From NCBI RefSeq assembly GCF_946222605.1, contig NZ_CAMIIE010000006.1, positions 25,340-89,339 of the forward strand: a DNA stretch of 64,000 nt, given 5' to 3'. Of the stretch, positions 1 through 8,223 are shown one piece after another. The notes under the pieces are model-generated. The model did not search any database. It was not told the DNA's origin and saw only the letters and a program-made list of their open reading frames with translations. Every line of letters begins with the position of its first letter. Positions within the stretch are counted from its first letter, which is position 1. This DNA is from an uncultured Acidocella sp. Lineage in GTDB: Bacteria > Pseudomonadota > Alphaproteobacteria > Acetobacterales > Acetobacteraceae. Both the position numbers and the translations under genes were made by a program.

Positions 1-156
1 CGGAAATTGCCTTTTGAAGTGCGCCTGAAATGCTTTGAGGTCGGCCTGCGGGCCGGGGGCGTCGTCGTCAGCCGCCAAGGCTGCCGTGCCGCCAACGCCC
101 AGCAGCGCGACGAAGCCAACCAGATACAGGATCATCCTGCCATGTCTACGTTTCAT
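1..156 (-). CDS. soxA: SoxA, N-terminal fragment (cut by window edge)
   Basis: Only the first 52 codons are in the window. They encode a signal peptide (MKRRHGRM followed by a hydrophobic stretch ending near ALA) and then a segment with ADLKAFQAHFKRQFP. This resembles the start of mature SoxA, the c-type cytochrome that joins SoxX to attach thiosulfate to SoxY in the periplasm. The ATG at 156 follows a GGAGAGG ribosome binding site. It lies 40 bp after soxZ and closes the visible order soxC-D-X-Y-Z-A. Heme motifs would be beyond the edge, so the call rests on the N-terminus and on gene order. Confidence 0.75.
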   Translation of the reverse strand, partial: MKRRHGRMILYLVGFVALLGVGGTAALAADDDAPGPQADLKAFQAHFKRQFP

Positions 157-196
157 CCCGGCCTCTCCTTGGTTATGCCGAATAACTGCTCAACCG

Positions 197-508
197 CTAC
201 ATGACAGATGCCGTTGTGCTATCGGACTGGCCTTCATTATCGACCCAGCTGATCTTCAGGGTGTCGCCGGTCTTCCCGCCTTTGAACGAGAATTTTATGT
301 AGGGATCCTTGGACACAGCTGGCCCCCAAAAGGCGGTGAATACGGTTTTACCGCCCGCTTCGAACTGCAAAACCTGGATGAAATGCGGCGGGATCAGCTT
401 ACCCGAACTATCCTTCACGAAGCCGGAATCCATCGGATGCTGAATGAGCGCCTGGACGGTGACATTATCCCCGGCGGCTGTGGCACGAACCCTGATCGTA
501 TTTGGCAT
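197..508 (-). CDS. soxZ: SoxZ, sulfur-carrier complex subunit
   Basis: A 103-residue protein of normal SoxZ length. It forms the SoxYZ heterodimer that carries sulfur intermediates covalently during periplasmic thiosulfate oxidation. Family features include the N-terminal IRVRA strand, the HPMDSG segment (residues 24-29), the PPHFIQ loop and an immunoglobulin-like beta pattern. There is no signal peptide, as expected, because SoxZ is exported together with the Tat substrate SoxY. A strong AAGGAG site precedes the ATG. It starts 16 bp after soxY, so the two are co-transcribed. Confidence 0.93.
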   Translation of the reverse strand: MPNTIRVRATAAGDNVTVQALIQHPMDSGFVKDSSGKLIPPHFIQVLQFEAGGKTVFTAFWGPAVSKDPYIKFSFKGGKTGDTLKISWVDNEGQSDSTTASVM

Positions 509-524
509 ATTGCTCTCCTTGCCT

Positions 525-1061
525 TCAGCCGCCGCAGCCGCCGAGTGTTACCTTCACCTGCTGGCTGGCGCCGTACAGTTTCCCGCCAGCCTGCACCACC
601 GCGATCACTTGGCTGGTTTTCGCCATCTTCAACCGGGTGGAAACGCGCGGCTGATCGTCCGCCGTCAACGGGTAGGCGGCGCAAAGCGCGAAGGGATTAT
701 CAGGCACCAGAATCGCCAGCATGGTGGCACCCGGAATGGCACTCGCATCGATATCGATCGGCACCGCCGCGCCGTTCGCGGCAATTGCCGGAGCGTTCAG
801 CGTGATCTTGTCCGACGTCTCAAAGCTGGTGCTACCGAATAGCGCCTGCAGTGCATCATTTTGGCTCTTCGCGCCAAACGCCGCTTTGGGCCAGAGGGCC
901 GCCAGGCCGGCAGGAGCGGTTTCTGCCAAGGCGCGCGGGGCAAACACCAGTGGTTCAAGCCCACAAGCCAGAGCGCTGGTGCCGATGCCAGCCAAGGCAG
1001 CGCGGCGCAACACCATCCGGCGCGAAAGCGGTGCTGAAGTGAAACTCGTTTGGCGCGTCAC
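525..1061 (-). CDS. soxY: SoxY, sulfur-binding carrier protein
   Basis: SoxY holds the thiosulfate-derived sulfur on the cysteine of a C-terminal GGCGG swinging arm. That motif is present here as the last five residues. The N-terminus has a twin-arginine type signal (SRRMVLRRAALAGIG). I start the gene at GTG 1061, which follows an AAAGGA ribosome binding site by 7 nt and gives 178 residues. An upstream in-frame ATG at 1163 would add 34 residues without SoxY character. It lies between soxX (35 bp upstream) and soxZ (16 bp downstream) in the minus-strand sox operon. Confidence 0.93.
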   Translation of the reverse strand: MTRQTSFTSAPLSRRMVLRRAALAGIGTSALACGLEPLVFAPRALAETAPAGLAALWPKAAFGAKSQNDALQALFGSTSFETSDKITLNAPAIAANGAAVPIDIDASAIPGATMLAILVPDNPFALCAAYPLTADDQPRVSTRLKMAKTSQVIAVVQAGGKLYGASQQVKVTLGGCGG

Positions 1062-1095
1062 GGTGTATCCTTTCTCGAAATCGGACAGCTTTTTT

Positions 1096-1455
1096 TTAAA
1101 AACTATAAAGATAATCGACGACATCCTCGATCTGCTGATGATCGAGAATGAGATTTTTGCCAAATAGCGGCATTACGGTTTGCGGGTTGATCGCCTGCTC
1201 GTTATCCAGAATGGCGACGAGCTTTTCACGGTCTGGAAAATGCTGCTTCATATTCATCAAGGCAGGGCCCACCGTGCTTGGCACATCGCTCACTGGCATC
1301 GTGTGGCAGGCCACGCAGTTGCCAAGCTTGCGGTCCAGCACAACAGCTTTCCCGGCTTGCTGGGAAGAGCTCAGTGCGGGCGGCGTTTGCGCCAGGGCCG
1401 GCAATATGCTGCTCAAAACCAGGCCACACGCGAGGCACAGCAGATGACGTTTCAT
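1096..1455 (-). CDS. soxX: SoxX, monoheme cytochrome c
   Basis: A 119-residue secreted cytochrome. Residues 1-22 are a Sec signal peptide, residues 47-51 are the heme-binding CVACH, and TVMPLFG (Met95) supplies the likely axial methionine. SoxX pairs with SoxA to conjugate thiosulfate to SoxY and passes electrons onward. The ATG at 1455 and an adjacent in-frame GTG at 1458 both follow a GGAGGA site; either could be used. It lies 37 bp downstream of soxD. The length and the position beside soxY support SoxX rather than a generic cytochrome c. Confidence 0.88.
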   Translation of the reverse strand: MKRHLLCLACGLVLSSILPALAQTPPALSSSQQAGKAVVLDRKLGNCVACHTMPVSDVPSTVGPALMNMKQHFPDREKLVAILDNEQAINPQTVMPLFGKNLILDHQQIEDVVDYLYSF

Positions 1456-1492
1456 CACGGCACTTCCTCCCATCCATGGGGCTGAACGCGGG

Positions 1493-2272
1493 TCATTTTG
1501 GCTTCATTTCGTCGAGCGGCCCTGTCGTGGCCGGCGTCAGCGGCTTGCCTTCGGCAGAGGAGGTGATTTTCACATCCGCGAGCTTCGTACAGTCGCTCAT
1601 GCAGACTTTATCATGCGTGTCCGGACGCGGATCTTTCCAGATGAAACCGTGCCGATTCGGCATCTTCACCCTCGCCAGATTGCTCTGATCCGCGACGAAG
1701 CTATCCGGGACGATATTATTCAGGTTGAGAATATAGGCGGAAATCGCATAAACCTCGTCCGGTTTGAGGCTGTGCGGCTGAAAATAGGGCATCGCGCGAT
1801 TGATATAATCATAGAGCGTGGTGGCGAAGGGCCAGTAATTGCCTACGGTCAGCGAAGGTTGCGCGCCGGTGAGGGAACTGCTGCCATTCGCCAGAGCCGG
1901 CCAGGCATTCTCACCCTCGCCAAAAGTGCCGTGACACATGGCGCATTTCTGCGCGAATATATTAGCCCCATCCGACACATTGCCTTTTCCAGGCGGCAGC
2001 CCCTGACCATCGGGGCGGACATCGATATCCCATCCGGCGATCTGCGCCGGTGTCGGCGTGGTGCCGTAGCCATAGAGATCCGCAGGCGCCGTCGGCCCGG
2101 CAGCGTGCAATTGCGCGGCATCCGGCAGGGTTTGCGGATATTTCGGCCATCCGCCCGGCGGGGCGCTGGCGCTGAGAAAATTGTCGCTGCCGGCCGCGGA
2201 TTGCGCCAGCACGGGAACCGGCAGCGGCAGCGCAACCGCCGTCAATAACAACAATTTAGGCCAGCTGAACAT
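1493..2272 (-). CDS. soxD: SoxD, cytochrome subunit of sulfane dehydrogenase SoxCD
   Basis: A secreted c-type cytochrome of about 259 residues that accepts electrons from the molybdenum subunit SoxC. A Sec signal peptide spans residues 1-24. A single heme motif CAMCH lies at residues 110-114, followed by the WPALANG and TLYDYINRAMPY segments seen in SoxD-like cytochromes. Well-studied SoxD proteins such as that of Paracoccus bind two hemes. Here the C-terminal part has a CMSDC pair but no second CxxCH, so this looks like the monoheme form. The ATG at 2272 follows a GGGAG site and overlaps the end of soxC by 17 bp. Confidence 0.88.
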   Translation of the reverse strand: MFSWPKLLLLTAVALPLPVPVLAQSAAGSDNFLSASAPPGGWPKYPQTLPDAAQLHAAGPTAPADLYGYGTTPTPAQIAGWDIDVRPDGQGLPPGKGNVSDGANIFAQKCAMCHGTFGEGENAWPALANGSSSLTGAQPSLTVGNYWPFATTLYDYINRAMPYFQPHSLKPDEVYAISAYILNLNNIVPDSFVADQSNLARVKMPNRHGFIWKDPRPDTHDKVCMSDCTKLADVKITSSAEGKPLTPATTGPLDEMKPK

Positions 2273-3557
2273 TGAACACGCTCCCATCCGGCTTCACCTG
2301 CCAGGTCTGGATCGAATTATTATTGTAAACCGGATTCACCCCGCGCAGTTTGCGCAGCTCCGCGATGGTCGGCTGCACATAGCCGCTCTCATCCACGGCG
2401 CGAGACTGGATCAAAGCCGGCTTGCCGTCCCAGGCCCATTCGGCAGTGAAGCGTGTGAAGCATTTCGGCAAAACCGGGTCCTGCAAACGCGCACGCACCC
2501 AGCTGATGCCGCCATCATAGGAAATATCGACATGGCTGACTCGCCCCGCGCCGGACCAGGCGAGGCCGCGCACCTCATATTTCCCTGGCCCTTTCGTCAA
2601 CGGATTTTCCGGCGCCGGGCTGGTGATCACGGATTTGGCGAAGATCTGCCAGGTGAAGGCACGCGCTTTGCCGTCGCCCATCAACTCCGTATATTTCGAG
2701 GTCTCCTCGCGCGTGTACCAGGGCTCATCTCCCACCTTCAGCCGCCGCAGCCATTTCACCTGCACATTGCCCTGCCATCCCGGCACCAGCAGGCGCAACG
2801 GATAGCCCTGTTCCGGCCGCAGCATTTCTCCATTTTGCGCGTAAACCACAAGACAATCATCCAACGCTTTCTCCAGCGGCACTGAACGCGTCATATGCGC
2901 GCCATCCGCCCCTTCAGCGAGAATCCATTTGGCGTTCGCCTTCAGCCCGGTCTGCTCGAACAGCACGCGCAGCGGCACCCCCGTCCATTCCGCGCAGCTC
3001 GCCATGCCATGGGTGAATTGCACCGAATTCAGCTGCGCGCCGCCCCATTCCGTTGCCCCGTTGGCGGGGCATTCGATGAAATGGATCCGCGCCACCGAGG
3101 GAAAGCGCTTGATATCCTCGACATCAAAGAGCAGAGGTCGGTCCACCAGCCCGTGGATCATCAGCCGGTGCTGCGCCGGGTCGATATCCATCACCGAGCC
3201 GGCATGGTCGCGCACAAAGAACAAGCCGTTCGGCGTGATGATGCCGTTCTGGCTTTGCAGTGGCGCCATGGTCACGGAGGTCTGGGTGTTCGCCGTCAGC
3301 CAGGGTACGTTCCGACGGATGACGCCCGCCTCAAATTTCGACGGCTTTCCGTAAGGCGGTACTGTTACCCCGGCGCCGATCCGATCCGACCAAGGATTAT
3401 CCGCGGGCGGCGCGCTGGGCACTATATCCGCGGCGCGCGCTTGGCGCCCCATCCCGGCCGCCGCCAGCCCGCCCGCCGCGGCCAGGCCGGACTTCAAAAT
3501 CAGCCGCCGGCCATTGCGCATCGTCTCGCGGCGCATGCCATCATCGTCAGATTTCAT
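2256..3557 (-). CDS. soxC: SoxC, molybdopterin subunit of sulfane dehydrogenase
   Basis: The 433-residue protein belongs to the sulfite oxidase family. SoxC oxidises the sulfane sulfur bound to SoxY, releasing six electrons to SoxD. The N-terminus carries a twin-arginine signal (GRRLILK) followed by an Ala/Gly-rich stretch ending ARA. The cysteine of HFIECPANG is the expected molybdenum ligand, and the C-terminal Mo-co dimerisation domain with VSHVDISYDGG is present. It is the first gene of the visible minus-strand sox operon and diverges from a two-component system. SoxCD allows full oxidation of thiosulfate to sulfate. Confidence 0.93.
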   Translation of the reverse strand: MKSDDDGMRRETMRNGRRLILKSGLAAAGGLAAAGMGRQARAADIVPSAPPADNPWSDRIGAGVTVPPYGKPSKFEAGVIRRNVPWLTANTQTSVTMAPLQSQNGIITPNGLFFVRDHAGSVMDIDPAQHRLMIHGLVDRPLLFDVEDIKRFPSVARIHFIECPANGATEWGGAQLNSVQFTHGMASCAEWTGVPLRVLFEQTGLKANAKWILAEGADGAHMTRSVPLEKALDDCLVVYAQNGEMLRPEQGYPLRLLVPGWQGNVQVKWLRRLKVGDEPWYTREETSKYTELMGDGKARAFTWQIFAKSVITSPAPENPLTKGPGKYEVRGLAWSGAGRVSHVDISYDGGISWVRARLQDPVLPKCFTRFTAEWAWDGKPALIQSRAVDESGYVQPTIAELRKLRGVNPVYNNNSIQTWQVKPDGSVFNVQLA

Positions 3558-3775
3558 TCTGCGCGCTTCCTCTCCCGCCGCCCCACCCGCTCGCTTGCCG
3601 AGGGCAGCGAATCATTAAGTTATTGATTCTGTATCGCACGGAGCTTATGCTTTGAGGGGCGGACAGCAATTAAAATCTGTGTTAAAGTCCTTCGCCACGC
3701 GGCGCACAAGAAGCGCGAAGACAAGTAGACCGCGAACGGCCAGACTAAATTAGGGCAGGATTAGAGCCATTCAAA
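3558..3775. promoter_or_regulatory. Divergent promoter region between soxC and the two-component system
   Basis: This 218-bp region must hold the promoters for soxC (leftward) and for the response regulator gene (rightward). It contains a dyad, CTTCGC at 3690-3695 and GCGAAG at 3715-3720, which is a candidate operator. No homolog of the ArsR-type SoxR repressor lies next to it. The assignment as a control region follows from gene orientation; the operator is an inference. Confidence 0.5.
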
Positions 3776-4465
3776 ATGCGCAAAGCGCCGCCGATGATTT
3801 TGTTGATTGAGGACGATCCCGACATCGCACAGGAAATCGGTGAAGCGTTATGTCAAAGCGAATATATCGTTGCCCATCGCGACGACGGGCAAGTTGGCTT
3901 CGCAGATGCAAAAGAAAAACCATGGGATTTGCTGATCCTCGATCTGATGCTGCCGGGCCGCGACGGCATGTCGATCCTAACCGGGCTACGCGCCGCGAAG
4001 ATTGAAACGCCGACGCTCCTGCTCAGCGCGCTTAGCGCCGTCGATCAAAGAATCGAGGGGCTGCGTGCCGGCGCCGATGATTATCTTGTTAAACCGTTCA
4101 TCCTCGGCGAGCTGGTGGCACGCGTACAGGCATTGCTGCGCCGCCCTGCGCGCGCGCCACAGGCGCGCCTTTGCGCCGGCGGGCTGGAACTGGACGAGCT
4201 GGTACGCGAAGGCTGGTGGCAAGGCCGCGCCTTGCGGCTGCTGCATAAGGAATTTCAGCTACTGAGCTATTTGGTGCAGCGCGAAGGCGAGATCGTCACC
4301 CGGGCGATGCTGCTGGAAGATATCTGGAAATTCCATTTCATTCCGCAAACCAATCTCGTGGATGTGCATATCGGCCGGCTGCGGCACAAGCTCGACGAAG
4401 CCGCCGCCCCGCCGATGATCGAGAGCGTACGCGGCGTCGGCTTTATTTTCCATGCGGCGGGTTGA
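3776..4465 (+). CDS. OmpR/PhoB-family response regulator
   Basis: A 229-residue DNA-binding response regulator. The receiver domain (about residues 7-120) has the acidic cluster E12-D13-D14, phospho-acceptor D56 in LLILDLMLPG, and K106 in the YLVKPF motif. A winged-helix effector domain covers about 130-228 (VDVHIGRLRHKLD). The stop overlaps the following kinase gene by 14 bp, so the two are translated together. It diverges from soxC, which suggests control of the sox operon; the sequence does not show its regulon. The start at 3776 lacks a strong ribosome binding site; ATG 3794 is an alternative. Confidence 0.9.
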   Translation: MRKAPPMILLIEDDPDIAQEIGEALCQSEYIVAHRDDGQVGFADAKEKPWDLLILDLMLPGRDGMSILTGLRAAKIETPTLLLSALSAVDQRIEGLRAGADDYLVKPFILGELVARVQALLRRPARAPQARLCAGGLELDELVREGWWQGRALRLLHKEFQLLSYLVQREGEIVTRAMLLEDIWKFHFIPQTNLVDVHIGRLRHKLDEAAAPPMIESVRGVGFIFHAAG

Positions 4466-5843
4466 GACCTTGCTGCGGCGCGGTGCGGTACGGTGGCGCG
4501 CCGTGCTGCAGGGTTTCATGGCGGCGAGTGTCGTGCTGCTCTTTGCCGCCGGCTATCATCTGACCAGCACGGCCCTCTACCGCACCATCGACCAGACAGT
4601 GCTGGAGCAGTTGATGTTGCTCTCCCATCGCCCGCCCTCGATGCTGGCCTTCATGGTCGCCTCACGGCTTGATGATGCCGACAGGATCATCACCGATGTC
4701 GGGCTATTCAGACCTAATGGCAGCTTGATCACCGGCAACATCGCCACCTTGCCGCGCGGGCTGGCGCTTGATTCGCGGGTTTATGGCGGGCACCTGACCA
4801 TAGGTGGCGGGCTGCCCGCGAAGGTCGCACGCATAGCGGGCAAACGCTTGGCGGATGGGCGCATTCTGGTGGTGGGGCGTGATATTGCCGATGTCGAGCA
4901 TATTCAGGCGACCCTTGTGCGGGCCTTTTTGCTGTGCCTGGTGCCGGCCTTTGCCATCGGGCTGTTCGCGGTCTGGTTCGCCGGGCTGCAATCACGCCGC
5001 CGGCTGGCACGGCTGCAAAGCAGTGCGTGGCGCCTCGCCGCCGGGCGGCTGGCCGAACGCTTCCCGGCCGCGGCCGATGGCGACGCGCTGGACCATGCGA
5101 CGCAGATTATGAACAATGTGCTGGATCATCTGGAAACGCTCGTCGGTGCGCTGCAATGCGAAGGCCAGGCGATTGCGCATGACATCCGCACGCCGCTCAC
5201 CGTGGCGCGGGCTCGGCTGGAGCGCGCCCGCGCGGTGGCCGATATTCCGCCGCTAGCGGCCGGGCTGATCGATGGCGGGCTGGCGGGGCTGGACCGGGCT
5301 CTGGCAATCGTCGCGGCGATGCTGCGGATCGCCGAAATCGAACAGACCGACCGGCGCGCGGCCTTCGCAGCCTTCAATCTTGCATTGCTGGTACAGGAGG
5401 CGTTTGAAGCCTATCTGCCCGTTGCCGAAACGCGGGGGCTTGAGCTTGTATGTGACACACGAGGCGTGTGGCAGCTCTACGGCGATCGCGATCTGATGCT
5501 CGAGGCGATCGCCAATCTGCTCGAAAATGCACTAAAATTTACCCCGTCCGGGGGGCGGGTGAGGATTGCGTTGCAGGGCGATGCGGCGCGGCCTTGCATC
5601 CTGGTGGCCGATACCGGCCCTGGCATCCCGCCGGCCGAGCGCGCCCAGGTATTGCGCCGCTATCATCGTGGCGACCGTGCGCGCCCGGGCGGGGGTATCG
5701 GGCTGGGGCTGAGCCTGGTCGCTGCGGTGATGGCGCTGCACGGGTTCCGATTGGAGATTTCCGACGCCGCCCCCGGCTGTGCCGTAACGCTGCGCTGCTG
5801 GGCGATCGGGCGAAGCACGACGCGAGCGGAGACGATGATATGA
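4452..5843 (+). CDS. Membrane sensor histidine kinase
   Basis: The 463-residue kinase partner of the upstream regulator. It has a transmembrane helix near residues 17-38, a periplasmic region of about 115 residues, a second helix near 157-178, then a HAMP-like linker. The H-box HDIRTPL places phospho-histidine at H243. The N-box NLLENA (355-360), the G1 box ADTGPGIP and the G2 box GIGLGLSL complete the ATPase domain. The periplasmic sensor segment has no recognisable named domain. It could sense a sulfur compound or redox signal given its place beside sox, but that is inference. Confidence 0.9.
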   Translation: MRRVETLLRRGAVRWRAVLQGFMAASVVLLFAAGYHLTSTALYRTIDQTVLEQLMLLSHRPPSMLAFMVASRLDDADRIITDVGLFRPNGSLITGNIATLPRGLALDSRVYGGHLTIGGGLPAKVARIAGKRLADGRILVVGRDIADVEHIQATLVRAFLLCLVPAFAIGLFAVWFAGLQSRRRLARLQSSAWRLAAGRLAERFPAAADGDALDHATQIMNNVLDHLETLVGALQCEGQAIAHDIRTPLTVARARLERARAVADIPPLAAGLIDGGLAGLDRALAIVAAMLRIAEIEQTDRRAAFAAFNLALLVQEAFEAYLPVAETRGLELVCDTRGVWQLYGDRDLMLEAIANLLENALKFTPSGGRVRIALQGDAARPCILVADTGPGIPPAERAQVLRRYHRGDRARPGGGIGLGLSLVAAVMALHGFRLEISDAAPGCAVTLRCWAIGRSTTRAETMI

Positions 5844-5990
5844 CCCGCCGCAGCACCATCAACGGTAAGCGCCGTAATGTTCAGCGCTGACCCAGGTCAG
5901 TATAGATCCGGCTATTGTTTCGCCCCCCCAGCCCGAACGCTGCCTCGGGATGGACATCTGGCCATGCATCGACGTTTTTGCAGAAGCCCC

Positions 5991-6656
5991 TCAGCGCGGC
6001 GCGGCGGATTGCGCCTGGATCAGGGCTTGCAACGCCTCCGGCTGCATCGCCCCGGCGCTGACATGCGTACCGATCACCAGCCCAGGAGCGCCCAGGAAAT
6101 TAAGCGTCTGCGCCTCGGTGACATCGCGGGCCAGGATGGCATCGATTTCAGCGCCGTGCTGCGCGAGATCCTCGTCCAACCGCGCCATATTGGCGCCCGC
6201 CTTGGCCGCCGCCGCGCGGATCGACGCCTCGTCCATATCGTGCAAAGCGAACAGCGCCTCATGCACCGGCAAATATTTACCCTGGAAGCCGGCGGCGATA
6301 GCCACACGCGCGGCGTCCACCGACACACCGCCAAACAGCGGCCAATCTTTGAAGACCAATCTTATATTGTGGTTTTTCGCCACCGCCGCGCGCAGCAACG
6401 GGTCCATGGCGCGGCAATAAGGGCAGCGATAATCGAAGAAATCGATGATCGTAAGACTGCCTTTGGGATTTCCGATAACTGGCGAAGCCGGGTCGTTTTC
6501 GAGATTCGGCACCATGTCCGGTGGCGTCTGATCCGCCAGGGCGCAGGCCACGCCGAACGGCGTGAACAAGACCGCCACGAGCAGGATCGTCACCGCCTTC
6601 CAACCTTGCCTCCGCTGCGTCCGACGCCAGCAGAAGGAGCCATGCAGAGCGAACAT
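5991..6656 (-). CDS. Periplasmic DsbA-family thiol:disulfide protein
   Basis: A 221-residue thioredoxin-fold protein. A hydrophobic N-terminal segment (about residues 20-41) acts as signal peptide or anchor. The active site CPYC lies at 78-81 in FFDYRCPYC, and the cis-proline loop appears as FLGAPGLVIG. The DsbA/DsbG/ScsC type fold exchanges disulfides of exported proteins. Beside a sox cluster it could serve SoxYZ or cytochrome c maturation, as SoxW does elsewhere, but it is transcribed toward the two-component genes and could equally be a general oxidoreductase. The start at 6656 lacks a clear ribosome binding site. Confidence 0.85.
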   Translation of the reverse strand: MFALHGSFCWRRTQRRQGWKAVTILLVAVLFTPFGVACALADQTPPDMVPNLENDPASPVIGNPKGSLTIIDFFDYRCPYCRAMDPLLRAAVAKNHNIRLVFKDWPLFGGVSVDAARVAIAAGFQGKYLPVHEALFALHDMDEASIRAAAAKAGANMARLDEDLAQHGAEIDAILARDVTEAQTLNFLGAPGLVIGTHVSAGAMQPEALQALIQAQSAAPR

Positions 6657-6948
6657 GCCGTAACGTTAAGCCATTGTTAGGTCGGCAGCAAGCGGATGCG
6701 CCCGCACTACTTCTACGACGACTGACAAAATTGCCCACCAACCTTGTTAAGCTCCGGGGCCGGCGCATCCGTTCCTCAGGCTCTTTCTTAAGATGAGATA
6801 ATAATGATCACAAAATTGCCTTCTATCAATCAAAACCCTCTCGCAATAGGAGTGTCCGCTCTGGCGCGCCTGGACAAGGGCCTTGAGCGACTGGGATAGG
6901 CGCGAATCGTCGTAGAATGATGTTGACGCATAGCTAACTTGGGATTCT

Positions 6949-7530
6949 TTGAGGCACATCCCTACGGCCTGGAAACTCATCCCGCTTCGCCTCATAAAAG
7001 AGACGCGCTCTGTGGGGCTATCTGCTCCCCCTGTCGCGCGATGGGGAGAGCTGGTCCGCTTCCGAGTTGCTGACTTCAATGCGGAAGCCGGCACCCTGCA
7101 TGTGGGACGGAGCAAGACCGGCAAAGCGCGCCACATCATGCTGACCGATGAGGGGCGGGCTTTTTTCGCCCAGCTTTGCGTGGGAAAAACAGGCAAAGCC
7201 CTCATCCTCCCGCGCCCCGATGGAGGTGCATGGGGGCAAAGCGAGCAGCAGCGCCCCATGAAGGCTGCCTGCGAAGCGGCCAGCATCACGCCCGCCATCG
7301 GCTTCCACATCCTGCGGCACACTCATGCCAGCCGCCTGGCCATGTCCGGCGTGCCTCTCGGGGTCGTGGCTGCCCAGCTTGGGAACAGCGAGGCGATCTG
7401 CTCTAAACACTACGCCCACCTCTGCCCCGGCTATGTGGTGGAGAGCATCCGGGCCGCCTTTGCGCCGCTGGGGATCGTGCCGGCCAGCAATGTCACGCCT
7501 TTAAAAGGAACATCGCCGAGCGCAGTTTGA
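6949..7530 (+). pseudogene. Tyrosine recombinase remnant (C-terminal catalytic half)
   Basis: From about 7020 onward the frame encodes only the catalytic domain of a phage-type integrase: an ARWGELVRF box with the first arginine, SKTGKARHIMLT, the HILRHTHASRLA box (H-x-x-R), and HYAHLCPGYV with the nucleophile-region tyrosine. The first 25 residues and everything upstream show no core-binding domain, so the gene is truncated at its 5' end. It marks an old integration event at the left border of the accessory region. No ribosome binding site fits the nominal start. Confidence 0.75.
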
Positions 7531-7605
7531 TGACAATTTTGCGCCCGTTTCCGTTGGCAAATAAGTTTGATGGCAGCTTGCTATCGGCAAAGTGGCTTGA
7601 CGACA
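7525..7605 (+). repeat. Three spaced copies of GTTTGATGRCA
   Basis: GTTTGATGACA (7525-7535), GTTTGATGGCA (7565-7575) and GCTTGACGACA (7595-7605) lie in the same orientation at 40 and 30 bp spacing, each followed by a loosely similar TTTTGC / CTTGC / AAAGC element. They abut the end of the integrase remnant. They could be arm-type or core recombinase sites, or operators for the toxin-antitoxin pair downstream. The function is not known from sequence. Confidence 0.45.
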
Positions 7606-7773
7606 AAAAAGCTCAATATTCCGTCGCCAAAAACCCATGAGGGCATCAAAGGCAAATCCAGCCATGCAACGGGTTGTTTACAGATATTTCTCCTGTTTCG
7701 GTTATTTCACTTGAGTCCCAACCTTACCAGGAGTAACCAATCGGTGCCACTTATCGAGACAATGGAGGGTTTG

Positions 7774-8223
7774 ATGGCCAATACCGCAGCTGACCTAACC
7801 CACCGCCTGCCGACGCCCGAGGAAATCCAGAGCGCTGCTGAGGCGGCAACCGCCCTCGCCCGTGCTAAGGCGTATGATGGGGCTTTGACTGTCGGCAATC
7901 CAGAAGCGGGCCAGCTTAGGCTGGCTCCTGCCATCAGCGATCTGCTGGTAGACCTTCTGGGGCACGTTGCCCGCGGGGAAATGGTCACTTTCGTACCAGT
8001 CGGCGCGATGCTGACCACCCAGCAGGCCGCCGATATGCTGAACGTCTCGCGTCCCTATCTCAGCGGCTTGCTGAAGCAGGGCGCGATCCCTTTTGTGCCC
8101 GTTGGCTCTCACCGGCGCATCAGGTTCGAGGATCTGATGGCGTACAAGGAGCGCCGAGACAGCGGCCGCGTCGCGGCTCTGGATGAACTCGCCCGGCTTG
8201 GCCAGGAATTCGACGCATCGTGA
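7774..8223 (+). CDS. Antitoxin with excisionase-type HTH
   Basis: A 149-residue protein with a MerR/excisionase-like helix-turn-helix in the C-terminal half (LTTQQAADMLNVSRPYLSGLL, then HRRIRFEDLMAYK). It is directly followed by a PIN-domain gene whose GTG overlaps its TGA stop. This is the layout of type II toxin-antitoxin pairs in which the HTH protein neutralises the PIN nuclease and represses the operon. I start at ATG 7774 after a GGAGGG site; the longer in-frame extension from 7567 is not supported. Confidence 0.82.
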   Translation: MANTAADLTHRLPTPEEIQSAAEAATALARAKAYDGALTVGNPEAGQLRLAPAISDLLVDLLGHVARGEMVTFVPVGAMLTTQQAADMLNVSRPYLSGLLKQGAIPFVPVGSHRRIRFEDLMAYKERRDSGRVAALDELARLGQEFDAS

